Assembly (NCBI GenBank): GCA_029202525.1 | Contig: CP119325.1 | Coordinates: 5,120,001-5,184,000, forward strand | Length of the DNA: 64,000 nucleotides | Direction of reading: 5' to 3' | Source of the DNA: Candidatus Pseudomonas phytovorans | Lineage (GTDB): Bacteria > Pseudomonadota > Gammaproteobacteria > Pseudomonadales > Pseudomonadaceae | Part shown: in pieces, positions 1-7,473 of the stretch | Position numbering within the stretch: the first letter of the stretch is position 1 | Layout of the letters: every line of letters starts with the position of its first letter | The notes under the pieces: model-generated | What the model was told of the DNA's origin: nothing | Seen by the model: the letters and a program-made list of their open reading frames with translations, nothing else | The model's database searches: none | Translations under genes and position numbers: made by a program

Positions 1-172
1 CGCCCCGACTCACAGCTTCTCTGAGCACCGAAAGAATTCCCGCAGGATCACCCGCGTGGAAACCGCAGGCGATGTTCGCGCTGGTGACAATGTCCAACAT
101 TGACGCATCGTCGCCCATAGCCCACGGGCCAAAGCTTTCGCCAAGGTCGCTATTGAGATCGATTCTAACCAT
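1..172 (-). CDS. pxpA: 5-oxoprolinase subunit A, N-terminal part, cut by window edge
   Basis: The reverse complement starts with ATG at 172 and encodes about 57 residues before the window ends. It opens MVRIDLNSDLGESFG and continues with MGDD and IACGFHAGD, the N-terminal signature of the LamB/YcsF family. In that family PxpA works with PxpB and PxpC to open 5-oxo-L-proline to L-glutamate using ATP. The frame is open to position 1, so most of the gene lies left of the window. It follows the ABM-domain gene by 44 bp on the same strand and is probably the distal part of the same operon. The link to the DUF1445 gene at 1001-1804 is informative, because DUF1445 genes sit beside pxpABC in other bacteria, for example ycsI in the Bacillus subtilis ycsF-kip cluster. 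Confidence 0.9.
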   Translation of the reverse strand, partial: MVRIDLNSDLGESFGPWAMGDDASMLDIVTSANIACGFHAGDPAGILSVLREAVSRG

Positions 173-216
173 TAGCCTGCACACCCATCGGAGATCACGT
201 TGGCAAATCGAAGCAT

Positions 217-504
217 TTACAGCAGTTTGTACTTGGCGAACGAGGTGGACTTGATCAAATGACCATACTTCTCACCAAACGCTTTCATGTTATCGGTGTT
301 AGCATGCAGATCCAGGGACTTCTGATCATCCCAGATTTCATAGAAGAGAAACACGCCTGGATTTTCTTCGGAAACGTGAAGGTCATACTTCACAAAACCC
401 GGTTCGGTTTTAGCGTACTCAACCAACCCCAGGAGTGCCTTCTGGAGCTCGGCTTCTTTACCCGGCTGAGAGTGAGTGACAGCGACACCATACAGTTTTG
501 CCAT
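217..504 (-). CDS. ABM-domain (YgiN-like) small protein
   Basis: The 95-residue protein is the full length of an antibiotic-biosynthesis-monooxygenase (ABM) domain. It has the ferredoxin-like pattern and the usual YgiN-type stretches: a PGKEAEL helix start, EPGFVKYDLH, and FYEIWDD followed by a helix ending in AFGEKYG. Such proteins are dimeric and act as quinol mono-oxygenases or heme-degrading enzymes, but many have no assigned substrate. A ribosome site (GAGGAGTTAAGGAA) lies directly before the ATG. It sits between the OsmC-like gene and pxpA in the minus-strand operon. The specific reaction is unknown. Confidence 0.8.
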   Translation of the reverse strand: MAKLYGVAVTHSQPGKEAELQKALLGLVEYAKTEPGFVKYDLHVSEENPGVFLFYEIWDDQKSLDLHANTDNMKAFGEKYGHLIKSTSFAKYKLL

Positions 505-527
505 TTCCTTAACTCCTCGTTTGATTA

Positions 528-977
528 TTAGGCGATCTCGACTTTAACAACAGTCTTGATCGAATTGGCAATGAAACAACCTTTATGAGCACGGTGATGT
601 AAACGCTCCAAGGCGTTTCGATCCGGTTGCTTCTCAGAGCTGAATTCTACTTTAGGGTTCAGAATAATCTCCGAAACCCAAAAACCACCCTCTTCGCGCT
701 TAGCTACAATACCTTTGGCATTATCGCTGTAGCTGGACACCACATATCCCTGCCCCTCGCATATGGCCAGGAAGTACAACATATGACAGCTGGCCAAAGC
801 ACTCACAAGCAACTGCTCGGGATCCGCCTTTTCAGCTGTGCCCAAATAATCTGAAGCCGCCGAAGCTTCAACTTTTGCAGTGTCACTAAAGATCACTTCC
901 AGGTCACGACTATAGGTACCCGGCTTCTCTTTGTGATCAACTGCGGCCCAAACGACTTTTGCGAAATGCTCAGACAT
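528..977 (-). CDS. OsmC/Ohr-family protein
   Basis: The 149-residue protein has the two-cysteine arrangement of the OsmC/Ohr peroxidase fold: one Cys in SALASCHMLYFL near residue 65 and the second in KGCFIANS near residue 133. Family members reduce organic hydroperoxides in the cytoplasm with these two cysteines. The start is placed at the ATG at 977, because GGGGG lies seven bases upstream; the overlapping GTG at 980 would leave too little spacing. It lies between the DUF1445 and ABM genes, 23 bp or more from each. A peroxide-detoxifying role beside an oxidative pathway is plausible but inferred. Confidence 0.85.
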   Translation of the reverse strand: MSEHFAKVVWAAVDHKEKPGTYSRDLEVIFSDTAKVEASAASDYLGTAEKADPEQLLVSALASCHMLYFLAICEGQGYVVSSYSDNAKGIVAKREEGGFWVSEIILNPKVEFSSEKQPDRNALERLHHRAHKGCFIANSIKTVVKVEIA

Positions 978-1000
978 CACTAATCCCCCTTCCAGTGCTA

Positions 1001-1804
1001 CTAAGCGACAGACAGATCGGGAGAGTCTGCTGCCAGATCAGTCACGAGCATGTAACCAGGCTCGTGGGTGATAGCAATATCTACGCCGGCTTGCTTGATC
1101 GCCATTTGAGGCGTAACACCGCATGCCCAGAAGCCGAAAATGTCGCCTTCGCGATAGACGGGTGCATCACCAAAGTCAGGACGATCAATGTCTGTGATCC
1201 CGATCAGCGAAGGGTCACCGATGTGTACCGGCGCACCATGAGCCAACGGGAAGCGCTCGGACAGAACGATCGCCTTGATGGTGTCTTTCGGGCGGAAGGC
1301 ACGCATGGAAACAACCATGGATCCTTTGAAAGGCCCGTACTCTTCAGTTGGGAGATTCGTGACGTACATAGGCACATTCCGATTCGCACTGATATGCCGG
1401 ATCTCAATGCCTGCATTGAGGATGGCGTTCTCGAACGAGAACGAGCAGCCCAATGCAAATGTCACAAAATCATCCCGCCACAGGTCAACCAGCGAATCAA
1501 CCGTTTCGGTATGCACGCCGTTACGATAGACACGATAACGCGCCACATCAGTCCGAATATCGATCTCACCAGCGAGTGGCAGAGACGGATCGCCTGGTTT
1601 GCCCATGGCAACCAGCGGGCAGCTTTTGGGATTCAAGTCGCAGAAGATTTTGAAATCATCCGCAAAACGCTTGGGCAGGATCATCAAGTTGGCTTGCATG
1701 AAGCCATCAGCGAAACCGCTCGTTGGAACCCTTAGGTCACCAGCACGGATCATCTGCCTCACTTGAGCGGCAGACTTCGCTTGCATTTCTTTAATTGGTT
1801 CCAT
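1001..1804 (-). CDS. DUF1445 protein, D-glutamate cyclase-like (putative hydro-lyase)
   Basis: The 267-residue length is typical of DUF1445. Characteristic segments are visible: FCDLNPKSCPL near residues 53-63, FALGCSFSFE near 113-122, and THEPGYMLVTDL close to the C-terminus. The family has often been labelled putative hydro-lyase. It matches the N-terminal half of mammalian DGLUCY, a mitochondrial enzyme that converts D-glutamate to 5-oxo-D-proline. The matching C-terminal half (DUF4392) is a separate gene at 11353-12423 in this window. The gene is in an operon with pxpA, which supports a role in 5-oxoproline chemistry. Activity of the isolated domain is not established by sequence. Confidence 0.87.
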   Translation of the reverse strand: MEPIKEMQAKSAAQVRQMIRAGDLRVPTSGFADGFMQANLMILPKRFADDFKIFCDLNPKSCPLVAMGKPGDPSLPLAGEIDIRTDVARYRVYRNGVHTETVDSLVDLWRDDFVTFALGCSFSFENAILNAGIEIRHISANRNVPMYVTNLPTEEYGPFKGSMVVSMRAFRPKDTIKAIVLSERFPLAHGAPVHIGDPSLIGITDIDRPDFGDAPVYREGDIFGFWACGVTPQMAIKQAGVDIAITHEPGYMLVTDLAADSPDLSVA

Positions 1805-1833
1805 TCTGGCACCTACGTGTACGAATCAGTCGC

Positions 1834-2241
1834 TTACTGAGCCTGCAGCACATCAACCATCGCTTGGGCGATTTGGACGTCGGCGTCCTCTGGGCCACCA
1901 GAAACACCAACACCCCCTACCACTTCTCCGTTGATGGTCACTGGTAGACCACCACCAAACACCACGAAGGGGCGCGCGCAGGAGCGCTCAAGCCCGTAGA
2001 GCTCTTGCCCTGGCTGAGTGATCGCCATCCAGGTATCAGTCGACTTACGCAAGGCAGCGGCGGTGTAGGCCTTGTTGGTAGCGACTTCGATCGTGCCGAA
2101 CGCAGCATCCTCAACGCGAATGAAACCGACCAGGTGACCACCCGCGTCAACGATCGACAAGCACGAACGTTGATCCAGTTCCTTAGCGCGTTTGATACCG
2201 GCCTGCAAAGCTGCCATGGCGAGTTCGTGTTTGATAATCAT
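1834..2241 (-). CDS. HbpS/GlcG-like heme-degrading-domain protein
   Basis: The 135-residue protein carries the whole PF03928-type fold: an N-terminal helix (AMAALQAGIKRAKEL), then CLSIVDAGGHLVGFIRVEDA, and the glycine-rich FGGGLPVTINGEVVGGVGVSGG near residues 95-118. GlcG of glycolate operons and HbpS of Streptomyces belong here. GlcG has no firm function; HbpS binds heme. It lies 17 bp from the SDR gene. A GlcG-like protein in an island that also carries glcDEF is notable, but it is in a different operon 16 kb away and is also a common partner of SDR and dehydrogenase genes. Confidence 0.85.
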   Translation of the reverse strand: MIIKHELAMAALQAGIKRAKELDQRSCLSIVDAGGHLVGFIRVEDAAFGTIEVATNKAYTAAALRKSTDTWMAITQPGQELYGLERSCARPFVVFGGGLPVTINGEVVGGVGVSGGPEDADVQIAQAMVDVLQAQ

Positions 2242-2258
2242 CTGGTCTCTCCCTTGGA

Positions 2259-3014
2259 TTAGCTGTAAACACCGCCGCAGACATTGATTGCCTGGGCAGT
2301 TACATAGGAAGACTCGTCAGAGGCCAGGAATACGAACAGCGGAGCCACCTCATCAGCGGTGGCTTGACGCCCCAGCGGGATCAGGGATTTGATCAGCGCC
2401 TCTTGTTTCTCTTTGCCGCCGATATAGTCGATGACAGGGCCATTGAACGGGGTATCAATCCATCCTGGGCAAACGGCGTTTACGCGAACGCCATCTTTGG
2501 CGAGCTCAATCGCCATGGTAGTGGCCATGCCAATTACGGCAGCTTTGGAAGACGAATAGCAAGTGAGGCCGGGGGCACCACGCTTACCAGCCAAGGACGA
2601 CATCATGACGACCGACGACTTTTTGGCTTTTTGCAGATGTGGCAACGCTTCTTGAACAAAAATGAAATTTGCCCGTACGTTGATATCAAAAACCTTATCC
2701 CAAGCTTCGGTAGCAAATTCCGAAACATTACCCGAAAGCTGAATACCTGCGTTCAAGCACAGCGTATTGAGGCCGCCCATCCACTCAGCCGCTTTACCCA
2801 CTACGGCACGAATATCGGTTTCGCTACTCAAGTCTGCACGGAAAAACTTTACTGCCTTGGGGAAGCGCTGTTCAACTTTGGAACCACGCTCAGAATCAAT
2901 ATCAACAATCGCAACTTTTGCACCTTCCTGAACGAAGGACTCCAAAATTGCCAAACCGATATTAGCTACGCCACCTGTTAACAGGACGAGCTTACCCGCC
3001 AAACGATCGGTCAT
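2259..3014 (-). CDS. Short-chain dehydrogenase/reductase (SDR)
   Basis: The 251-residue classical SDR has a nucleotide site LLTGGVANIGLAI (residues 11-23), LNAG at 87-90, and the catalytic Ser-Tyr-Lys with Tyr153 and Lys157 in YSSSK. The glycine motif reads GGVANIG rather than the usual GxxxGIG. Asp38-Asp40 at the end of beta-2 favours NAD over NADP. The start at 3014 is chosen over 3029 because CGAGG precedes it at good spacing. It stands immediately after the acetoin-dehydrogenase-like genes, so a role as an acetoin or diol dehydrogenase feeding that complex is reasonable but inferred. Substrate is not readable. Confidence 0.88.
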   Translation of the reverse strand: MTDRLAGKLVLLTGGVANIGLAILESFVQEGAKVAIVDIDSERGSKVEQRFPKAVKFFRADLSSETDIRAVVGKAAEWMGGLNTLCLNAGIQLSGNVSEFATEAWDKVFDINVRANFIFVQEALPHLQKAKKSSVVMMSSLAGKRGAPGLTCYSSSKAAVIGMATTMAIELAKDGVRVNAVCPGWIDTPFNGPVIDYIGGKEKQEALIKSLIPLGRQATADEVAPLFVFLASDESSYVTAQAINVCGGVYS

Positions 3015-3078
3015 ATAAACCTCGTTCATAAAGAATTATTTGATATACGCCATCCCTCAGAAGCAATGGCGTAGTGGA

Positions 3079-4203
3079 TCACTTCGCTTGGGCGATGTTA
3101 TCCAGAACCAGAGCATTAACTTCCGAAGCGGCTTCCATCTGAGGCATGTGCCCAACGGCGTTAACTACTTTCAGCTTGGCTCGCGATGGGATCTGCTGTT
3201 CGCCTGGCAGCGGAACAATCTGATCCTTTTGACCCCAAATCAGGGCTACCGGGCCATTGAAGTCGGCGATGGTGCCGGCAATCCAGTGCCGCTGCTGGCC
3301 ATCTGCGTCAACGATGGTGTCACGGATAGCGGAGAGCGCCTCCGGCACACCTTCGAGACGCTTGAAGCGCAGAGTGCCCTCGATCATATCGTTGCTGATC
3401 TTCGACGGATCAGCCAGCAGACGCTCAAGCACTTCCTTCAACGGACGGCGACGCTCTGCAGAGATGAAGTCATCCAGGAAGGTCTTGTTGATCTGCTTAC
3501 CAAGGCCCACAGGAGCGATCAGCGACAGCGATGCCACTCGACCCGACTGGCGTGCAGCTAATGCTGCCGCAACCGCACCACCGAATGAGTGAGCTACAAG
3601 GTGCATCTTGCCCGGCGCTACGGTTTCGAGAGCACGGTCGACGGCGCCTACCAGATCCTCGAAGACGTTGCTGCCCTGGATCGGAGTAGATGCGCCATGC
3701 CCAGGCAAGTCTACGGCGACGACACGGTAATCTTTCGCAAACGCGTCCTGGTTGAACAGCCAAGTGGAGAGGTCGCCTCCGAAGCCATGAATCAGGACGA
3801 CGCTTTCGTCCGACTCTGCGCCCATGGTCAGGACGTTCACAACACGACCGTCACCGACGTCTACACCCTTGACGACAGGCGCGTTCGGATCTTCCTCAAC
3901 TGCTCCACCGTTGGCGTCAGCGAACGAAGCAATAAAGGCATCGATGTCCTCATCGCTTACTGAAGCATCGGCGATGACGCCTACAAGCGCCCCTACCGGC
4001 GCGGTATCACCGACTTGGACGACGATGCGACGAAGAATGCCACTTGCAGCCGACTCCACCGCATTGGTGGTTTTGGTCGATTCTACCTCGATGATTTCCT
4101 GGCCCCGGGAGACCTCATCACCTTCGGCTACTAGCCAATCGGCGACAATGCCTTCGGTCATCGTCATGCCCCACTTGGGGATGGTGACTGCTTCAATCGA
4201 CAT
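3079..4203 (-). CDS. Acetoin-dehydrogenase-type E2: lipoyl domain fused to alpha/beta hydrolase
   Basis: The 374 residues start with a biotinyl/lipoyl domain (1-78) whose lipoylated lysine should be Lys44 in VESTKTTNAVES. A linker follows, and then an alpha/beta hydrolase fold: oxyanion segment HGFGGD at 139-144, nucleophile Ser206 in AHSFGG, Asp327 in WGQKDQIVP and His352 in GHMPQME. This fusion is the architecture of AcoC, where the hydrolase-like domain stands in for the usual acyltransferase core. Length matches AcoC of Pseudomonas (about 370). It is the third gene of the E1 alpha-E1 beta-E2 set, five bases after E1 beta. No lipoamide dehydrogenase (E3) gene is present in the window, so E3 would be supplied from elsewhere. 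Confidence 0.9.
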   Translation of the reverse strand: MSIEAVTIPKWGMTMTEGIVADWLVAEGDEVSRGQEIIEVESTKTTNAVESAASGILRRIVVQVGDTAPVGALVGVIADASVSDEDIDAFIASFADANGGAVEEDPNAPVVKGVDVGDGRVVNVLTMGAESDESVVLIHGFGGDLSTWLFNQDAFAKDYRVVAVDLPGHGASTPIQGSNVFEDLVGAVDRALETVAPGKMHLVAHSFGGAVAAALAARQSGRVASLSLIAPVGLGKQINKTFLDDFISAERRRPLKEVLERLLADPSKISNDMIEGTLRFKRLEGVPEALSAIRDTIVDADGQQRHWIAGTIADFNGPVALIWGQKDQIVPLPGEQQIPSRAKLKVVNAVGHMPQMEAASEVNALVLDNIAQAK

Positions 4204-4208
4204 ACTGC

Positions 4209-5216
4209 TTACCTCTTAACGATCGACTTGACCGCGCGGATAACCGCCTCGGCATTAGGCACATATGCATCCTCAAGATTCGGGGCATAAGGCACTGGAG
4301 TGTGCGGCGCAGTGACCATTTTGATCGGCGCTTTGAGCGAGTCGAAGCATTTATCAGCCAGCAGTGCCGAGATATCGGCAGCGATACCGCAACGCGGGTT
4401 CGCCTCATCCACGATGACAACCCGACCGATCTCTTCGGCGAAGTCCATCAAGGTATCTTCATCAAGCGGCGAGGTTGTACGCGGATCGATCACACACGCA
4501 GATATACCTTCGGACTGCAGCTTGCGAGCTGCTTCCTCAGCAATGTGAACCATGCGGCCGATGGCTACGATCATGACATCTTTGCCATCGCGTACCACTC
4601 GGGCCTCACCGAAGGGGACGGTATAGGCCCCATCAGGAACTTCACCCATGGTGTCATACAACATCTTGTTCTCCAGGAAGATGACAGGGTCATCATCCCG
4701 AATAGCTTGAAGCAGCAACCCTTTTGCATCGTAAGGGTTAGATGGAATGACCACCTTCAAACCTGGCACATGAGTGAAGATCGGATAGAACGCTTGGGTA
4801 TGCTGGGCTGCAGAACGGGTACCAGCCCCGTAGGTAGCACGGATCACAAGCGGCGAACGAGCATGCCCACCAAACATGTAGCGGAACTTCGCGATCTGGT
4901 TGACGATTTGGTCGAGACACACACCAGCGAAGTCTACAAACATCAGCTCGGCGATCGGGCGCATACCAGTCAGCGCAGCACCAGCTGCAGCACCGATAAA
5001 GGCAGTCTCACTGATAGGGGTATCGCGAATGCGATCTGGGCCGAACTCGCCCAGCAGCCCGCGAGTCACACCGAACGCGCCACCCCAAGCATCCTTAACG
5101 CCGTTACCACCGGCGCCACCTGTGAGGTCTTCGCCCATCATGATTACGCGTGGATCACGCTGCATTTCCAGGCGCAAAGCATCGTTGAGCGCCTGACGGA
5201 AAGAAATTTTAGCCAT
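4209..5216 (-). CDS. ThDP-dependent dehydrogenase E1 beta subunit (AcoB-like)
   Basis: The 335-residue protein is a transketolase-type pyrimidine-binding subunit: it opens KISFRQALNDALRLEMQRDP, has VIMMGEDLTG near residue 24, ISETAFIGAAAGAA near 68, and ends with the C-terminal transketolase domain (VIDPRTTSPLDEDTL near 245). It pairs with E1 alpha, whose stop lies ten bases upstream. Family members decarboxylate or cleave a 2-oxo acid or acetoin. The beside-lying AcoC-type E2 favours an acetoin-type substrate over pyruvate or a branched-chain oxo acid. Annotated by family, substrate inferred. Confidence 0.92.
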   Translation of the reverse strand: MAKISFRQALNDALRLEMQRDPRVIMMGEDLTGGAGGNGVKDAWGGAFGVTRGLLGEFGPDRIRDTPISETAFIGAAAGAALTGMRPIAELMFVDFAGVCLDQIVNQIAKFRYMFGGHARSPLVIRATYGAGTRSAAQHTQAFYPIFTHVPGLKVVIPSNPYDAKGLLLQAIRDDDPVIFLENKMLYDTMGEVPDGAYTVPFGEARVVRDGKDVMIVAIGRMVHIAEEAARKLQSEGISACVIDPRTTSPLDEDTLMDFAEEIGRVVIVDEANPRCGIAADISALLADKCFDSLKAPIKMVTAPHTPVPYAPNLEDAYVPNAEAVIRAVKSIVKR

Positions 5217-5226
5217 GGTGCGCTCC

Positions 5227-6204
5227 TTACAGATACTTCACGTAGACGTCGGTGGTGAGAGCAGAAAGCGGTGGGAACTCGGAAGCGCGTGCAAACGCCA
5301 CGGATTCGTTAACAGCCGCTGTCACCTCTGCGTCAATCTCGTCCAGAGCAGCTACGTCCACCAGGGACTCAGTAGCGACCTTATCGCGGAACTTGATCAG
5401 GCAGTCTTGTTCCTGACGCATGATCTTCTTCTCTTCCGGCGTACGGTAAGTGTCCGGGTCACCGCTGTAGTGACCGTAATAACGAGGAACACTGATGTGA
5501 AGCAGGGACGGGCCACCACCAGCACGGGCGCGAGCAATAGCCTCACCGGCGATTGTGTAGACCTTGAAGACGTCGGTGCCATCTACTTCGGTAGCTGGGA
5601 TGTCATAACCTTGGGCACGTCGGGTAAAGCTACCAGCGGAAACGAACTCGTTAGCGGTCGCTTCACCAAAACCATTATCTTCGATCACGAAGATGATCGG
5701 CAGCATCCAGATTTTTGCGAGGTTGAGGCTCTCAGCCATAGCCCCTTCGTTCATGGCGCCGTCGCCCGCGAAGGCGATCGCAACACGATCAGTTTTCTGC
5801 AGTTTCAAACTCAACGCTGCACCGCAGGTGATCGGTGCGCCGCCGGCAACGATACCGTTTGCACCCAGCATGCCCTTGCGCAGATCGGCGATGTGCTGGG
5901 AGCCACCTTTGCCACCGCAAGTCCCGGTTACTCGACCGAACAACTCGGCCATCATCGCGTTGATATCGCAACCTTTGGCGATACAGTGGCCGTGACCACG
6001 ATGCGTCGACGAGATGTAGTCTTCATCCGTGAGGTGCATGCATACGCCAACTGCACTTGCCTCCTGGCCAGCATAGAGGTGAGTGCTGCCGGGGATATCA
6101 CCGGTACCCATCTCGTTAATCACACGCTCTTCGAAGCTACGGATCGTTTGCATAGCGCGGTAGGCTTCAAGCAAACGCTCGCGGGGCAAATGCGGCGAGA
6201 ACAT
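5227..6204 (-). CDS. ThDP-dependent dehydrogenase E1 alpha subunit (AcoA-like)
   Basis: The thiamine-diphosphate motif starts at AFAGDGAMNEGA and ends with Asn in IEDN, the GDG-to-N spacing of E1 alpha subunits. THRGHGH near residue 67 and SGSQ-like GGKGGSQHI near 100 are also conserved. The start at 6204 gives 325 residues, the length of AcoA, and has GAGGAG eight bases upstream; a start at 6258 would have no ribosome site. It is the first gene of a long minus-strand operon running to the left edge. Its promoter region is shared with the divergent LysR gene at 6548 and holds the palindrome at 6385-6401, so LysR control is likely. Confidence 0.92.
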   Translation of the reverse strand: MFSPHLPRERLLEAYRAMQTIRSFEERVINEMGTGDIPGSTHLYAGQEASAVGVCMHLTDEDYISSTHRGHGHCIAKGCDINAMMAELFGRVTGTCGGKGGSQHIADLRKGMLGANGIVAGGAPITCGAALSLKLQKTDRVAIAFAGDGAMNEGAMAESLNLAKIWMLPIIFVIEDNGFGEATANEFVSAGSFTRRAQGYDIPATEVDGTDVFKVYTIAGEAIARARAGGGPSLLHISVPRYYGHYSGDPDTYRTPEEKKIMRQEQDCLIKFRDKVATESLVDVAALDEIDAEVTAAVNESVAFARASEFPPLSALTTDVYVKYL

Positions 6205-6547
6205 TCCACTTCTCCTCATTTGAATAGTGCAACTTGTCTTGTCGTTATTGTGCGCCACAACCCAGCGCCCTCAACCGCTGAGGGCGTCCTGAAGGCTTGC
6301 GACTCCAGGGTGCAGTGACTGCCTCGTAGCCCAATCGTCTCGCGATAGGCTGATAACGTCCAATTGCGATTGCGGATTGTCAGAGATAACGTCTTCTTAT
6401 CGGTGAGGCTGAACGAGGCCTACAAAAAAAGCCTCGGCCCCTGCGCATTTCCCTCGATTTCTGCGGTAACGTATCAGCAGAGGGATGCACGGCGACCTGT
6501 CTACGGCGGCGCACGCACGGCAATACACAATAAGATAGAGGCGCGGC
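6205..6547. promoter_or_regulatory. Divergent promoter region between AcoA-like operon and LysR gene
   Basis: This 343-bp gap has no convincing gene. It holds the start of the minus-strand operon, the start of the plus-strand LysR gene, and two copies of GATAACGTC at 6352 and 6385, 33 bp or about three helical turns apart. The second copy is the left half of GATAA-N7-TTATC. This is the arrangement expected of a divergently placed LysR regulator with one strong and one activation site. Confidence 0.6.
6385..6401. promoter_or_regulatory. LysR-type box, copy 1 (GATAA-N7-TTATC)
   Basis: GATAA at 6385-6389 and TTATC at 6397-6401 are inverted and separated by seven bases, which fits the LysR T-N11-A rule. 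The left half is preceded by ATTGTC, as at the copy at 9190-9210. It lies about 180 bp before the E1 alpha start and 150 bp before the LysR start. Binding is inferred. Confidence 0.55.
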
Positions 6548-7441
6548 ATGATCGATCTACGAAGCCTTCAAACCTTCTACGCGGTTGCGCAGCTAGGCGG
6601 TTTTCACAAAGCGGCAGACAAGCTCCATACCTCCCAACCAGCAGTGTCAGCGCGGATTGCACAGCTCGAACGCCAACTCAATGGTCGATTGTTCGAACGG
6701 GACAAGCGGGGATGCTTCCTCACAGCTCAAGGGCGCGAGCTGCTCACGTACGCAGAACGCATGATTGCGCTTGAGAGCGAAATGGTCGAAGCGGTCGCAG
6801 GTCGTAAAGGGCTAAGTGGCAGCGTTAGCTTGGGAGCCTCCGACACCATTGTTCATACCTGGCTTTCCGACCTGCTCAAGCAGCTGAGCCTGGAATACCC
6901 CGAGATCACCATGGACGTCGTCGTGGACAGCACGGCCAACATGACGACTGGACTCGCAGACTGCACCCTGGACGTCGCCTTACTGATGGGCCCAGTGAAC
7001 ATCGGCAACGCCGAGAATCTGCCGCTGTGTAGCTATCCGATGAGCTGGATCAAGTCACCCAACCTAGACCTGGGGGACAAACCACTAACTCTGGAAGAAA
7101 TCGCATCGTATCCAGTCATCACCTACGCGAGAAACACTCGACCGTACTGGCAGCTGAAGGACATGTTCGACCGAAAAGGGCTTCATAAGGTACGACTTTT
7201 CTCGAACTCGTCGCTTTCTTCGATCGTAAAAATGACGATTGACGGCATCGGCATCGCAGCCATCCCAGAGCATGCCGTGTTTGATGAGCTCGCTAGCGGT
7301 AAGCTTCACACTGTAGCTTCAACCCATGAGATGCCAGTGATGTCATTCACTGCGAGCTTTATCGAGCGAGCAGATATGCCTCTCAACAGGATGGTTGCGC
7401 AGCTTGCACAGAAGGTAGCAGCGGAATACTGGCGAGTATAA
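6548..7441 (+). CDS. LysR-family regulator of the AcoABC-like operon
   Basis: The 297-residue protein has the LysR winged helix at residues 1-60 (MIDLRSLQTFYAVAQ, then KAADKLHTSQPAVSARIAQLE) and a periplasmic-binding-like effector domain from about residue 88. It is divergent from the E1 alpha gene. It is the best candidate reader of the CTGATAA-N7-TTATCAG sites, because one lies in its own intergenic region while none was found beside the other two LysR genes. It ends at a strong hairpin terminator. The effector is unknown; the pathway substrate or an intermediate is usual for the family. Confidence 0.93.
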   Translation: MIDLRSLQTFYAVAQLGGFHKAADKLHTSQPAVSARIAQLERQLNGRLFERDKRGCFLTAQGRELLTYAERMIALESEMVEAVAGRKGLSGSVSLGASDTIVHTWLSDLLKQLSLEYPEITMDVVVDSTANMTTGLADCTLDVALLMGPVNIGNAENLPLCSYPMSWIKSPNLDLGDKPLTLEEIASYPVITYARNTRPYWQLKDMFDRKGLHKVRLFSNSSLSSIVKMTIDGIGIAAIPEHAVFDELASGKLHTVASTHEMPVMSFTASFIERADMPLNRMVAQLAQKVAAEYWRV

Positions 7442-7468
7442 AAAACGGAGCCCTAGGGCTCCGTTTTT
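7441..7468. terminator. Bidirectional rho-independent terminator
   Basis: A perfect hairpin with arms AAAAACGGAGCCC and GGGCTCCGTTTTT around TAG. A T-run follows the stem on both strands. It separates the LysR gene from the convergent permease gene. Confidence 0.9.
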
Positions 7469-7473
7469 CATCA

